From: Cymbidium sinense
Lineage: Eukaryota > Streptophyta > Magnoliopsida > Asparagales > Orchidaceae
Assembly: GCA_021442155.1 (NCBI GenBank)
Contig: CM038221.1
Coordinates: 151,147,601 to 151,211,600, forward strand
Length of the DNA: 64,000 bases
Direction of reading: 5' to 3'
Part shown: positions 12,110 through 24,863 of the stretch, piece after piece
How positions within the stretch are numbered: the stretch's first letter is position 1
Layout: each line of letters opens with the position of its first letter
Notes under the pieces: generated by a model
What the model was told of the DNA's origin: nothing
The model's input: the letters and a program-made list of their open reading frames with translations, nothing else
Databases searched by the model: none
Made by a program: the position numbers and the translations under genes

Positions 12110-13250
12110 TCATGGGTAATATTTCTTTAGATAGAGCCCATTAATTAGAAGCATCGTGTTCCCCTTTACAATCAATAAGTCGATAAGATCCTCCTTGGTA
12201 GGCCTTCTATGACATGGGGCCTTCCCAAGTGGGTTCAAACTTGCCTCCCATCTTTGATGGGCAATAATTGGTCTCCTTAGACTAACACAAGTTCTACCGA
12301 AAGACCTAGGGTGGACCGCTTGTTGTGAGCTTGAATCATTTTGGCCTTGTACAACTCGAGGTTTTGGCACCCCTATAGGGGACTCTCCTCCAAACCTTTG
12401 AGCTCTTCTAACCACAACTTTGCATTCTACTTATAGTGACCTTGTTACCCAATGCTATCCTTAGTGACGGGAGTTGAACTTTTAAAGGAAGAACGGCTTT
12501 GAAGCCATACACTAAGGAAAATGGGGTAGACTGAGTTGGAGTTCGATGTGGTGGTAGGCCACAAGCTTCATAACTACTCATTCCACTCTTATTATCAGAA
12601 TCTTCTTTAGTATCTGGATGAGAGTTTTGTTGAATGCTTTCGCTAAGCCATTTGCTCTAGGGTAGTAGATGGTGGAGTATCTCCAATCTATATCATGTCT
12701 TCTAGCGAAGCTATTGATCTTCATGCTTTTGAATGTACCATTATTATCGATATAATTCTAGGCACCTCAACCTATATATACGATATGGTTCTGAAAAATT
12801 AAAGCACATGCTGTGTGACCTCTCGAGTGGGATGGCTTCGCCACTTGGAAAAGTAGTATGGTAGCTAAGATGAATCGATGCCCTTGGAAGAAGGAGGATC
12901 GATCGACCCACAATGTCGATACCCCAACACTCAAATGGCCATGAAGCCAATGTAGGTGTAATGTTGGGTGGTTGGTGGAGGACCACACCAACATCGAGAT
13001 CTCCTAGCTACATCCATGCACTGTGATCAAAGGCAAGTAGTATCCAAGTCTGATCTTGATCTTCATCTTCATGATTGTGCACTTGATTGACGAATGTACC
13101 TCGCCATAATGCCATGCTTCATGTTTGTCTAAATAATGTAACCACATTTGGTCAAAGGATGGCAGTGGTGCCATCAACAAGAGCATAGAGAGAGCTCTCT
13201 TATTTCACATGATGGGCTTATGATTTTTTCTTGAGGTAGTTTGCCGTGTT
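12110..13250 (-). pseudogene. pol: Decayed integrase domain of element I (C-terminal end of pol)
   Basis: Read on the minus strand, the frames join into a gypsy integrase. There is a WLHYLDKHEA-type stretch near 13130, a YY.P region near 13040, then HQPP...WPFECWGIDIVG near 12920, which is the start of the catalytic core with its first aspartate (GIDIVG). The second catalytic motif, DNGT in the family, survives near 12740 but in a shifted frame. The C-terminal part reads KGNTMLLINGLYLKKYYP and stops at 12110-12112. Integrase would insert the cDNA into the host chromosome. Several frameshifts and stops make it non-functional. Confidence 0.85.
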
Positions 13251-13957
13251 CAAGTAATCTATGAATGGTTGCCTCCAATCCGCCTTGTCCATTTTGGCAA
13301 TGACAACCTCCCCTTCAAGAGAAAGTCTCGATGAGTTCAACATCAATAAGAGATAGACTTCTTATTTTGGACCCTTATTGAAATGGACTCATCTTCTGAC
13401 ATGCCAATTCTTGGCAAGTTTGGCCAAGCATCTACTACTTTTCTTCTGGGAACCTTGTAGATGGTGACTTGGCCAACAATTTCATGGTATATAGGTAATG
13501 ATGAAGCTTGGGTTTGAGGACCTTGGTAGGACGACAATATGGTTGATGACCAACGAGAATCCCCAAAGATGTTGATGCTCTTGACACTAATAGTGATGGA
13601 TAACTCCAGACCGACAATCAAAGCCTCATACTCAGCTTCATTGTTGTAAGGGTTTGAAAGATAGTATGAGAATCTCATCACATTGCAGTTTGGAGTTAGG
13701 AGAACTATTCCTATCCCTGCTTTTTGTGGGAGAATATATTGTGGTGCTTCAACTTTAAGAAAAGAAGCAACACCATCAAAATACATCTCCCATCGGTAGT
13801 TGTCGGCCGCTGCTAAGTTCATGATTTGTTCATCAGGGAGATCGTCACTAAGAGGAGAATCAGCAAGAAGTGGGTGTGCTGCTAAGAAATTCGCTAGTGC
13901 CTTTCCTTTTATCTTACGGAGGGGTACGAATGTGATATTAAACTGTGAAAGTATCAT
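13251..13957 (-). pseudogene. pol: Second (archaeal-type) RNase H domain of element I
   Basis: A 204-codon open frame at 13343-13957 begins MILSQFNITFVPLRKIKG and contains MYFDGVASF, then NNEAEYEALIVGLEL, then NIFGDS. These are the D, E and D catalytic positions of the extra RNase H found in Tat-lineage gypsy elements; all three residues are kept. The 3' part (13251-13440) corresponds to the linker to integrase, with DESISIRVQN. The conventional RNase H overlaps the beginning. This double RNase H is the best evidence for placing the family in the Tat lineage. The frame is one of the least damaged in element I. Confidence 0.9.
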
Positions 13958-14360
13958 GGACTAGCAAGCCAAACATCTAAAAGTGTTGGCCATGTCATGA
14001 GATATTGCAGTGGATTGGTTCGAGAAATCAAGTTCACTTTTTGAGAAAGCATGTAATGCCATAGCTTTTGGGAAGCAAAGATCAAAGCTAAGCAATGTTT
14101 CTTAGTAGGTGGATAGTTTGCTTTAGTAAGGATCAGACGATGATTGAGGAAGTAGAGAGTGCTCTCCTTCCCTTCATCAATGGCTTGGGCCAACAGAGCA
14201 CCGAGAGAGTCATCCAATGTAGCATTATAGAGGATGAGTGGCCCCGCCAGATAGCTAGAACTGCTTCACCAAGTACTCTTTGATGTCTTTGAAAAGCATG
14301 CCGACACTTGTCATCCCACTTGAACTTGCATCCTTTTGATAAGTGCATCAGAATGGCTAG
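13954..14360 (-). pseudogene. pol: Conventional RNase H domain of element I
   Basis: The frame 13954-14217 reads LGALLAQAIDEGKE...LYFLNHRL...ANYPPTKKHCLALIFASQKL, the typical RNase H segment that follows gypsy RT (family pattern: ALYFLSRRL..AE.NY.P.EKE.LALVFA). Upstream, HLSKGCKFKWDDKCRHAF at about 14348-14290 matches the W...C..AF motif that opens this domain. A frameshift separates the two parts. The role is removal of RNA from the RNA-DNA hybrid during reverse transcription. Confidence 0.85.
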
Positions 14361-15150
14361 ATATCTTTCAAGATCCTTGAAAGGTTAAACTCTTAGAGGT
14401 GGCATTTCTAAGATAGCTTTAATCTTTTAGATCTATTTCTATTCTTGGTGTCAAACAACAAACCCAAGGAATTTCCTGAAGCTACTCAATGCACACTGTG
14501 GATTCATTTTGAGGTTATATTATCTTAACCATTCAAAACTACTCTCAAGTCAAAGAGGTGGTCTTCCTTTTCTCTCGCTTGACTACTAGATCATCAACGT
14601 AGCACTCAACTGATGATGGATGAGTTCAAGATCTAAGTCATGGCTTGGTATGTAGCACCAGAATTTATAAGGACGAAAGGCATGACCCTATAATAGAAGA
14701 TTTTGATCGTGGTTCAAAAAGTAGTGTTTCTTTCATCTTCAAGAGTCATCTTGATTTAGTTATGGCCAGATGATCCATCCATGAAAGAGAATACTACATG
14801 ACATGAGGCATTGTCCACCATTAATTCTGGTATAGGAAGAGGAAACTCATCCTTAGGACATGCCTTTTAAGTCCCTAAAATCAATGCAAAATGTGAATTT
14901 GGCCATTCTTCTTCTTAAGGGATGACACTAGCTAACTAGGTAGGATATTTTTCTTCGATGAAACCATCATCGATAGTTTCTTGACTTCAAAAAATGACCT
15001 TGTTCAATTTCTAATCAGCATCTAGGAGCTTGCTTAATAGGGGTAGCATTAGGGTATATTGCTAGCTTGGACTACAGTCGAGATAATCCAAGCATTTCTT
15101 CATAACTCCATGTGAAGCCTTTAAACTCAATCAATAGCCTAACTAAGTCA
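14361..15150 (-). pseudogene. pol: Reverse transcriptase domain of element I
   Basis: Stops and frameshifts are frequent, but the palm motifs are readable on the minus strand. FSFMDGSSGHN lies near 14790 (first catalytic aspartate) and YVDD followed by LVV at 14581-14601 (second and third). The stretch NKACPKDEF-like is near 14850. The order and spacing match the better-preserved copy at 32691-33545. It is dead as a gene. Confidence 0.85.
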
Positions 15151-16200
15151 TTGGTTTCTTCTTCATTCAACAATGAAATGTCGGGCATGGATTTTCTTCA
15201 TCAGGTTGATTTCTTAAGCTTGTCAATTGTTGAATGAATCTCTTTCAAATTGGCGGTCTCTTTGACTTGGAGATCATCTGATCATCGAAGTTTCTAAACA
15301 CACATTCTCATAAGAGTTGGGGATGTGAGAAGAAACTATCAGACTCCAATTGATTGGTAACAACTAGGCAATAATTTCATCATCGAACCCATTATGTCAA
15401 TCCTAGTCCTCTTGATTGTGCTTCCCCTGTTTGTTCCATAGCTTTCAAAGTATTTTGACCTATGCTTGGACCATGTGAGGAACTTTATATGTATAAGATT
15501 TTGAACACAAGGTGAGTAAAAGTCAAAAGGTAATTTCATTAATTTTTTAAAAGTATCCTCCTCAAGCTCTACATCAACTTCAGGGCTTGAGGATGATGAT
15601 CCCAAAAAGAACTTCTTCTGCTTCATATCATTGGAAGACTTAGGGACTTCCTTAACTACTAAACCTTCAACTTTCTGAGATGTAAGTGAGGTAAGAGCTA
15701 AGGTTCCCAACTACTGCCTAATAGTTTCACATAAACTAGATTCAAATACTTTGCTTTGCTTGGAGGCCTAGTCTTCGCTCTATTTGGATCAAAAGTCACC
15801 TCCAATGGAACCCACTAAGAGGGGTTGGATGGTATATTAATCACTTTAGACTCATCTTTTAAGCTAGATTCCAAGTTTGTGTGAATAATAGGGGTACTCC
15901 TAAGAACTTGAACACCTCTATTGGTTGAAGGCCAACTAGGGGGTCTCCCACCTGGAACTCTCTATTTCTACCACCCTGGTGGAGGTTGAGCCATCCTACC
16001 CACATATCCATATGATGGAATGAACTGTGAGTGGAATGTGATATGTGGATCTATTTCTTCTTCAATTCCCCTTTCTTATGTACTTGGACTTTCATTTTTC
16101 TTTTCATTTTATTTTTATCTTTTCTTTTGCTTCATTTTCTTTTTCTTTTGTGTTTGCATTTGAATTTTGTCCAAGTTCACGAGAAAGGGTATTTTGAGGA
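15151..16200 (-). pseudogene. pol: PR-RT linker region of element I
   Basis: This segment between protease and RT matches the 241-codon open frame of element II at 33546-34271. It includes QLGTLALTS, KVEGLVVKE and FFLGSSSSSPEVDVELEED (frame 15339-15710). Upstream, at 16076-16160, is a pyrimidine-rich tract on the plus strand that reads as a lysine-rich stretch on the coding strand; it is kept in all three elements. No known domain is recognised in the linker. In Ogre elements an intron lies between PR and RT; no convincing splice sites were found here. Confidence 0.65.
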
Positions 16201-16752
16201 AGATAGTAGGTCACATCCTCATAAATCTCAACCTCTCTAATTGAAAATGGCTTTTCATCTCAGTTGACATGATATTCAATTCCATCTTTTCTAAACTTGA
16301 TGCATTAATGAAGGGAGTATGGAATGATCTTATTTTGGTGTATCTAAGGCCTAAAGCAAAGCAAAGTGAACGAAGTATTTGAATCAATGATGCAAAACTT
16401 GGCTTCAGTCTTCCAATCACCCATCTCCAAAGGTAACACTATAGAACATAAAGCCAGCTCACCTTGTTCATTGAATCCTCTCAACATCATCCCATCACCT
16501 CTGAGTGGAGAGATGTTGATCTTCAAATAAAGGGTCTTTAGACTCATAATGTTCACCGATGCACTAATCCATGAGAACTATGAGTCAACTGCCATGTCGA
16601 GTGATGTGAGGGGACTTGTGCTCCAAGTCCCTAAGAAGGTCTTCATCTGTGAAGGTGATCCCTTGGGCTTCTTTTGCATAATGTGCTTCCTCACCTATAG
16701 AGTTGAGCTAAGCATATTTCATGATCAAGGAGAGCCTTGATTAGTGATTCCC
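16201..16752 (-). pseudogene. pol: Aspartic protease domain of element I
   Basis: Minus-strand frames contain ASVNIMSLKTL, then LRGDGMMLRGFNEQGE, then CSIVLPLEMGDWKTEAKFCI and DSNTSFTLL. This is the gypsy retropepsin fold, with the catalytic D(S/T)GA just before ASVNIM. Here that site is broken: the glycine is lost by a small deletion, near 16565. The polyprotein could not be processed. Comparison copies are at 42256-42747 and 63151-63600. Confidence 0.8.
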
Positions 16753-18780
16753 TCATCTCTTTGGATAAGACAAGGCATCATATATGCTTAGGTTAGATGG
16801 AACTTTCTTAGATGAGAAAGGATGTTGTAGTCCACCTTGTTGGTCTTCCACAAGCATATCCAAGGGTGGAGCATCTTGTGGAAGGGCTTCATCTTCAAGC
16901 ACAATGACTTGTTTCCCTTTATCTTGAGGTGTTGCCCTAGAAGGTAGAACCTTGCCACTACGGAGGTTGACTTCGGTGATCTCTTGAGGCAAAGTGGTGG
17001 ATGGTTCTACCACACAGCTCACCTATAGCTTCTCCTATGGGACCCTCAAATTATGATTCCAAGTCTATCTCAAGAGGTGAACCATAGTATTCGTGAGTGG
17101 AAAGTCCAACTCTGAATTAGAAAGAGGAAGATCAAAATTATTATAGTTATTTAGACTTGAAGAGTTATCATTAGGAATAGAAGAAGATAACCCATTAGAA
17201 GTGACACAAATGTAATTCAAACTAGCTTTATTCTTCAATTTCTTGGAATTATTTGGAGGTACAAAGTAGAAATCAAGTAAAGTGAGTGGAGTAAGAGATT
17301 TGATGCCCTTATCCACTGATACAAGAGTTCTACTAGTAGAAGAAATATAAGAGCTAGCTAAAATGGAAGAAGTCCTGTGGAAGGCAAATCAAGGTCGGAG
17401 GTCGACATACATGGTGGTGTTAGGGCTATCTGACACATGCCGTCGTATCGCTGAGCTCCACTTTCCTAGAGTTGGCACCGGTAACTTGCAAACCTTCCTT
17501 GGTGTTGAGGTTTGAGGACTCAGAACCTACAAGAAAGCTTCTTGATCTTGATGATCTTCTTAGAGGTTTTGGATAAGAAATATCCTAACCTTCTTTAGGT
17601 AAGATCACATGTATCCCCAAGGATTACCCTAATGGAACGGTTGTTCCACAAGGTATTCCTTTGGGATAACTACAACACCGTCTTGAAACTGTTCAAGCCA
17701 CCTTGAATGTGAAGCAATCCTCCAAAATGTGGCCTAGCATTTGGTAAGTGGTTTGGATCATGACTTTTGCCTACTTCCTCCATCCTAGGCTCGGTAGCTA
17801 AAATTGTTTCTTTAAGAGATTCTTAAAGATCTTCGATTACCTCCCTCTTAAAAGAATAAGGTTTGTTTAACTTATCTAAAAGAGTAGGTGGACCATAGTT
17901 ACGGTGGGGATATGCATGTCCCGGTGGTGTGTTATGGCCGAGGTGGTTATGGAGGCCTGAAGGCTTCCCTGATGGTGGCAAAGGAGGTGGAGGTCGCTGA
18001 GGTCATGGTCTCTGATCGATCTCTAGTCGGCTTCCCTTGTCAACTACTACTCCCCGGTTTCTTCTCATAGACCTTTTGTGGCTTTTGCTTAGGCAACTGA
18101 TCTTGAAAAGGCAATTGTTTGGCCTCTCCTTGTAGACTAGCTGCCTTATTGATTAGCTTCTCAAATATCTTGATAGTGAAGCCCTTAAGCATGAAGGCAA
18201 CCAGCCCATGGATATTCTTCAATAGAATCTCAATGGCATGTTATAGTCAGGTTTTACACTTCATACTCGTGTTATGCCATTGAAGAATATAATCAACAAG
18301 GGACTCCGGTGCAGTTACAATGAGATCACCTAAGAACCCTTTGTGAGCTCTGAAATCTCTTGATGAAGAGTTGCTCTAATTCAACAAATGCCTTAACCAT
18401 TGAGCAATTCAACATACCAATCAAAAGCAATACTAGCTAGGCTACTAATGAAAAGGCAAAAAAGTAAAGCATCATCGCCACTGTTGCAATAAGCCCCTAA
18501 ATGTGCTACGGGTTTCCACTACCATCAAAGCTTTTGAAGGAAGGAGGCATGAAACCCTTGGGATATTGGATAGCATCAAATTCCTGGTAGGGTCTACCCT
18601 TTGGAACCGATGATCCACCTGGGCTTGAGCCAAAGCTTCCTTCACCTGCTACTCAACCATGGATTTTATATCTTTTTCTTGTATGGAGGTACTTTCCACT
18701 ACCTTTCTATACATGCTAGTGCTACCTTGCTCAATGGGAGGTAGAGACTTGGTTGGGTCTAAGACATGCACTAACTCAGG
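16753..18780 (-). pseudogene. gag: Gag core, zinc-knuckle zone and gag C-terminus of element I
   Basis: In coding order the remnants are: a MVEQQVKEALAQAQ-like stretch (about 18660), the capsid-like gag core with AIEILLKNIHGLVAFMLKGF and KLINKAASLQGEAKQLPFQD (18250-18080), a damaged proline-rich and zinc-knuckle zone (17980-17690), then GIKSLTPLTLLDFYFVPP (about 17300) and EVNLRSGKVLP plus SIYDALSYPK (17022-16753). The same landmarks occur in the same order in elements II and IV. Gag would form the particle and bind RNA. Multiple stops and shifts are present. Confidence 0.8.
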
Positions 18781-20425
18781 ATGACTGATGAACTAAAGGG
18801 GCTTATTTATGAAGCACTAAAACTAGTGTTAACAAGTCTTGTAATTGACGTGCCATCCTATCAATCTACTCATACTTTTGCCTCAACTGATGTCAAAGGT
18901 GCTGGGTTGATTCTGCGGTGTCTTCCTGATCAACCTCATCACCTTCCATGGTTTGTTATTCCCTAAGAAGAGATCCTCTAGTGTCAACCATGTAGACTCC
19001 AGCTGAGTCCCCCAACAAGTCATCTTCATTGAGATCGAAGCTGACTTTCTATTCATCGGACAACTCATACCCCAAGATCTCCTTATTCTCCATGAATTAA
19101 TGTGCAACTATCGCATCTAAAGAATGATCATCAAAGGTACAAATAGTCGGCTGGTGATTGCTATCAATCGAGAGTACACTCATCATTGGAGAGTCAATCC
19201 TATGGACAGACTATGGATGAATGATATTCTCGACTACTACCAACTAAGAGAGGGTAACAATCCTAGGATGTTCCACTATCAGCACAAATATTATCCGAAT
19301 ATCTCAAAATGACTATCATCATATCCACATCATCCTGTATGGATAGAGTTGGTGAAGGGACGACCACGATGCTTGGGTCGCCACTTCAGCACCACCATCA
19401 GTAGAAGGTCGGCAGAGAGCTCGCCTACCATAATAGGTGTAGAGTAGGATCCACCATGATCACCAATGGTGCGCTTCTGTGATATGGCCTTCATGGCCTT
19501 TACTGGAATAGGAGATGTTGTAACATAAACTGGTGATGGTGGATGAGGGGTAGAGCTGTGGGGTGGAGACACCACCAACTCTTTATGCATAAGAGATGTC
19601 CTCCTATGATGAATAGTCTCAACAAGAAGGATATTGTCAGTATGGTCGGTGCGAGTAGCATGCCGAGCTGGAAAATCAATAAGAGTGGATGCTGCCGACT
19701 GACGGTTGAACCTCTGCCTCTCCTTACTGGTAATATGGGTCTTGGGCCCTCTCCAAGCGGATCTACTTTCCCATGCTACGGGGGATGATGGATGATCAAA
19801 TCAAAGTGCACTTAAGTGTTCATAGCTGCACCCTGCAAAGACAGATCAAAAGATGCATAACCTCCTACTGAAATCACCGGGTTGATAATGGATCATTAGA
19901 GGAGGTGAAATTGGTTTTATGTAACCAATGGCGAAGTAACAATGGGGAACTCATCCATAACTGAATGGGTTGCTGCATCTAGCTCCCTCGATTCTTGTGT
20001 GGTACCTCTTAATCATGCAGTTCTTATTCCCAGATAGTAGGATGGGAGGAGGTGAGCTAGAACTACTCAAATGTGGGGAGGAAAGCCTTGAAACTAGGGA
20101 GCCTTACCCCAGAGGGTAGATGAGATGAAGCTCCACTCAGGCAGAGAAACCTGGGAATGCATGGGGCAACTATCAATACTACAGCTATGACTGTGGGACC
20201 ATCACTTTCCTTCAAGGAGACATCGAGTGAGTAAATCAATCCTGATGACTGGCTTCTACTTGGTCACTATGGTCCTACTAACTGTAGTGAGGGGAGTTCC
20301 CTCACAAGTAATCCTAGCTCCCTTGAATCCCTGACCAAAGTGAATCGATATGGTCCACATGGAAAGTCGCTTGATCCAAAGTCGATATACCATGGGAAGG
20401 TAAAAACAAACTTATGAACCACCAT
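18781..20425 (-). pseudogene. gag: N-terminal gag/ORF1-like region of element I
   Basis: The start codon that aligns with the other copies is at 20423-20425, followed by VVHKFVFTFP. This matches the FTFPFGMDLALD opening of element II and STFPHGMDLALD of element IV. The region continues through a proline/serine-rich spacer to an acidic stretch (MENKEILGYELSDE, near 19095) just before the gag core. The opening module and spacer are not part of the usual gag domain and I do not recognise a function. Heavily frameshifted. Confidence 0.65.
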
Positions 20426-20591
20426 TTCAATAAGTAAGAGATCAACCGAATCGTAGCACCTAATTTAAATAATATGCAGAGAAATGAGTTTGTATCGATT
20501 TTGTCTTTATAGATTTTGAATTTTGAATTTTAAAATTTGAACCCAATCAACAACGAAGTGTTGGGGTTCAAATGGATTTGTGAAGATTGAT
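20426..20591 (-). other. Leader remnant of element I with one stem-loop
   Basis: Only about 165 bp of leader remain between gag and the broken inner end of the 5' LTR. It holds one hairpin: arms ATTTGAACCC...CAACA at 20535-20552 and TGTTGGGGTTCAAAT at 20559-20573. This is the same design as the long arrays of elements II and IV. The primer binding site and the rest of the leader are lost. Confidence 0.6.
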
Positions 20592-23500
20592 TAGGATCTT
20601 ATGACCAATGCTCATCCTAATCCCCATAACATTCATTCCAAAATCCTAATTGCACAAATTTACATGAAAAGTAAAAGAATGAAAATCTAACTAACACTTG
20701 CGAAATAAAGGTTAGCTAAAACAAACCACACAAATACCAAGCATGCATATTAGACTTATCACCCCACACATGGGTGACTAAGTCCACCTAGCCTATTGGA
20801 TTTGATTTGAGAGCATTAGCAATAATGCACCGAACGAAATATCTTTATATGATAGTTTAAGCAATCTACTATAGAAAATAATAATTAGACTAAGAGCATC
20901 CTATCATTCATTCTACGAGCATACACCCTAATATCTAGTCTAAAATATATATCACAAAATAAAACAAACATCAAATTATACATCGCCCTAACCTAAAGCT
21001 AGAAGTGGTTACTTAGGCTAATGTGTGTGCTTTAAAGGTTTGTGTGGTATGCTTAGCTATGGCTTTAGGTTCAAATTTTCTAAGTGTGAAAACATATTAA
21101 ACTTAGAGGAGGGTTTTATTTAGGTTATTTAATTATTTTTGGTTGATTTTATTTCATGTTTTGATTTAGTTTAAGTGAATCTTACAATTAATTACTATGT
21201 TATGAAGAGAGGGAAAGAGAAGAGAACTTCTCTTTCCTTCCCTAACCTATGTAATTTCTAAAGTAGATTCACATTTTAATTTTGTTTAGGTGAATGTTTT
21301 GATTAAATATTTTAATTAATCCTAAGTTTAAAAGAACTCTAAACAAACCTATTCAAAGAGAAAGGCATTTTAAGATTAAATAAAATGAACCAAATCTACA
21401 TAACACACATTACTTCATTTTTTCCCAACATGTATAACATGCATATGAATGGACCTTAATCATATCTATACATACAAATGAGAATATTTAACATACTTTA
21501 TGATGCATGCTAAGTAATCCATTTAAGGAAACTTGGAAGTTGAATATGCATGATTTTTCTTAAGTAGAAAAGGGTTTCTTAATCCAAATTTTCACATACA
21601 CACAAAAAGTAAGAAAGGCATAAGTGAGTACAATACCATTATTAACCAGAGGTGTAAGGTACAGGACCTACTTAGGGCTACTTAAAGCCTCGCAACCTTG
21701 GGGTTGTCCAGACTAATATACCACTTTCCTTAAATACAAATATGTGTATAAAAGAAATGAAATGGAAAAGAAGGATGCAAAAGTTATATTAATATATTCA
21801 TTTTGTTTATGCAATTTATGTATGCAAGTATAGGTAGCCCTTCTTAACTGATAGCATAGGGATGAATAGGATATGGAAGTAGGTAAGTGTTAGGTTCTTT
21901 TCAAACGAACCATACATCTTATCAACTCCTATTCAAAATTATGCTGACATAAAAGAGAGGAGAAACTATGCTAAGCACACCTTTATATTCTTTCACATGC
22001 AAGCTTATGGTTAAAGTATAAGTAGAATACTTTCAAATTTGATACTTGATTTATATGTTTTGAAAATAATTTGAATTTAGTAGTGATAATAGCCACTCAT
22101 ATTTCTACTTTAGCCAACACATGCAAATTTGACATAAAGTAAACAATTTCATTTTTAAATTTGAATTTGAAAAATATGAATGCATGAAACCATATGACAT
22201 ACAAATTTAACATGTTGGGGAAAGATTCAAAGCAATGAAATCTTGTAAACAAATTCACTTTAATTAAATCCTAAAGCCATTCTTATGGAATAAGAAAGTT
22301 TAAAATAAATCAAAGTGTATTCAAATGTAATTTTTTTTAGTTTTAAGTTTGATTTAATTTTGAAAAAGTGAGTTGAGTTTGTTATTGCTAACCCATTCCC
22401 ACATGTATTTAATATTTTTTGTTTAATTTTTAGATGATTAGATTCATTTTTATGTATTAATTAGGTTAATGTATAAATTAAATAACTTAATTAACCCTTA
22501 CCTACACTCTCTAAGGCTTAGTCGAATTGAGGAATGATGGATTTGAATTGAATTAGGGGGAGTATGTCTCCCCCTTGAAGGATCGAGATAGCTGCAAGCT
22601 ATCATGCCATTTTAAACCAATTGATCACAATGGAGAGTTTGTTTTGGCTGTTAGATGTTTGCACACGGTCGGTTTGAGGCCTTGAGTGGATTGCTAACCC
22701 CCCTATGTGCTTGAAATTGAGTGGAAGAGGGATTTGAAATGAGCTAATTTGACCCATGGGGTCTGGTTCAGCCTTGGGTTCATTTGAGTTGACTAAAGTC
22801 CATTGGGTTGGGTGCACCACTCTTCATTAGGTCCTCATGAGCTATTAGGAAAGCATCAAGTGGATATGAAGATGATATGACCAAATTACCCATGGATTAA
22901 GTCAAAACTTATTCTATGGCCTAAGGATAGAATGGTCATTTTGCTAATTTGTCAATTTGGATATGTTGGGTATGTGGAGAAACTAGGTTTGGCCAAGTTT
23001 CATGAGATTTGGAATTCATTTGATAAGGTTTGGCTCATGTTGACCCATTTAGGTCAAAATGGGTCAACTTGGGTCAAGTTGACCAATTGGTCAAATTGGG
23101 TTAAACCAAGGGTTGGGTCATGTTCATATGACCATTTGAAAGGTTTTGGTGGCTTTGTTTTGATTTAATTTGGTATAGTTTTGAATTTGGCTCATATGAC
23201 TTCATTTAGGTCAAATGGGTCAAGTTGACCTATTTGACCCATTTGACCTATTTGAGGTAGGTCAAGAGTAGGTTTAGGTTAGGTTAGTCATATGAAATGG
23301 ATTGGTATCATTGTTTCCAATCAATTTTAGTTAAGTTTAAATTTGGATCAATTTGACAGTGAAGTTGGGTTCAACAATCAGGCTAGTTAGTTAATAATTG
23401 AGGCTTTGGTCAAGTTCAACAATTATTTTGGGATGAACTTGACCCATTGGTTTCAATCAATTTGGCTTAGATCAAGTTCTGACACATTTTGACTTTTTAG

Positions 23501-24863
23501 GTCAAGTGGCTAATTTGGCTAGGTTAGGCTCAAATGTTGACTTGGTCAAGTTCAAACATTGATAATGAATGAGCTTAGATCATTGGTTTCAATCAATTTA
23601 TCCTATGGTGGATTTTGGCTATGTTGGGTTTTATTTTGGCTAAGTGTTGACTTGGTAAACTCTTAGGTTTGACTTAGTTTGACCCAATTTGAGTGATTGA
23701 TCATCTCATGATGATTGTGATCAAGAGAGGCTGTGGGCTTCAATCCAATTTGGTTAGAATTAGAATTTGGCTCATAAGCATACTTTAGGTCACTTTGGGT
23801 CAAGTGAGCCTAAGTGGGTCAAATGGATTGGTCAAAATTTGATTTAAGTTTGATTGAGGTTACACTTGGACTCGTGATTGAAATATAAATTCATTTGCAA
23901 GTGGTTTGAAGTCAAATGAGCTTTGATTCATTTGACAATTTCAAGTTCAAAGGGTGAACATGAGTTTGATTTGGGTTTGATTTTTGAATTGAGTTTTGGT
24001 TAAGTGATTGAAGTTTGTATTTATATTTGGATTCATGATTGAAGGATTGATTGAATCATGAAGAAAAATCAAGGGTTTGGCTTGTTTTGAAATTGATTTG
24101 GCTAAGTTCAAGATTTTGACTTGAAAAGCTTATGTAGGATTTTGATTGAATTTGAGTTTGATTTTTGGAGTTGGTTTTGGTTGTTTGAATTTATATTTCA
24201 TTTATGTATGTGAATATAAATGAGAATATAAATGGGTTATGGAAAATTTCAAAGATTTGAAGTGATTTGAATATGATCTAGGCTAAGTCCTAAAGAGAAA
24301 ATCAAAGTGACTTAGGAAAGATTTGTGTTGAATTTGAATTTGGAATTTGATTTGATTGATTTAAATTTATATTTCATTTATATATGTGAATATAAATGAG
24401 AATATAAATGAGTTGTAAGAAAATTTCATGAGATTGAATTCATTTGAACATGATTTAGGCCAAGTCCTTAAGAGGGGATTAAAGGACTTAAGCAAGATTT
24501 GGAATTTCAATCATGGACTTCAATCATAACTTTTAATCATAGGTTTCAATCATGTGGCATTGATTTGAGTTTGGGGAAAATCAATTAAGCTAGAATTGAT
24601 TTAGGTTTGATGCTGATTTGATTTGGAGTTTAACTTGAAGGAAGAAAGTGAGGAATGTGGTCAAGCTATAGGGTAGGCAAAGTTTCTTAACACCCCTAAG
24701 GCATGATCTATTCCTATGGCTAACTTTTCTAAGTCTCTAGGGCTAGGTTGAGTGTCCACCTAATCACTAGATGTGTCTTAGGACTAAGGATCACTTAAAG
24801 TCTAAGAGGAGTCCTATGTCTAAGATGAAGGGTTGAGAGCTCATCCTAAAAATGAGGTCAACA
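20592..24863 (-). mobile_element. 5' LTR of element I, truncated and internally deleted (4,272 bp)
   Basis: It matches 3667-10032 of the 3' LTR with roughly 5-9% differences in the stretches compared by eye, and starts TGTTGACCTCA on the minus strand at 24863. Two deletions are visible. The LTR 3' end (counterpart of 1954-3666) is missing at 20591/20592. About 1.6 kb (counterpart of about 5576-7209) is missing at the junction near 22507, with a few bases of microhomology (CAC). The second deletion removes the GC-rich putative promoter block and the 26-bp palindrome. The bases after 24863 (CCGGC) do not match CCACC at 1949-1953. Confidence 0.85.

Noticed and set aside
12110..20425. Plus-strand open frames such as 16031-16240 and 41853-42197 with runs of F, L and S that look like membrane segments
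   Set aside because: They are the antisense of the lysine-rich purine tract of the polyprotein.
22932..23168. Open frame of 78 codons in the 5' LTR of element I
   Set aside because: It is a chance frame through the GGTCAA tract; the matching part of the 3' LTR has different stops and frameshifts.
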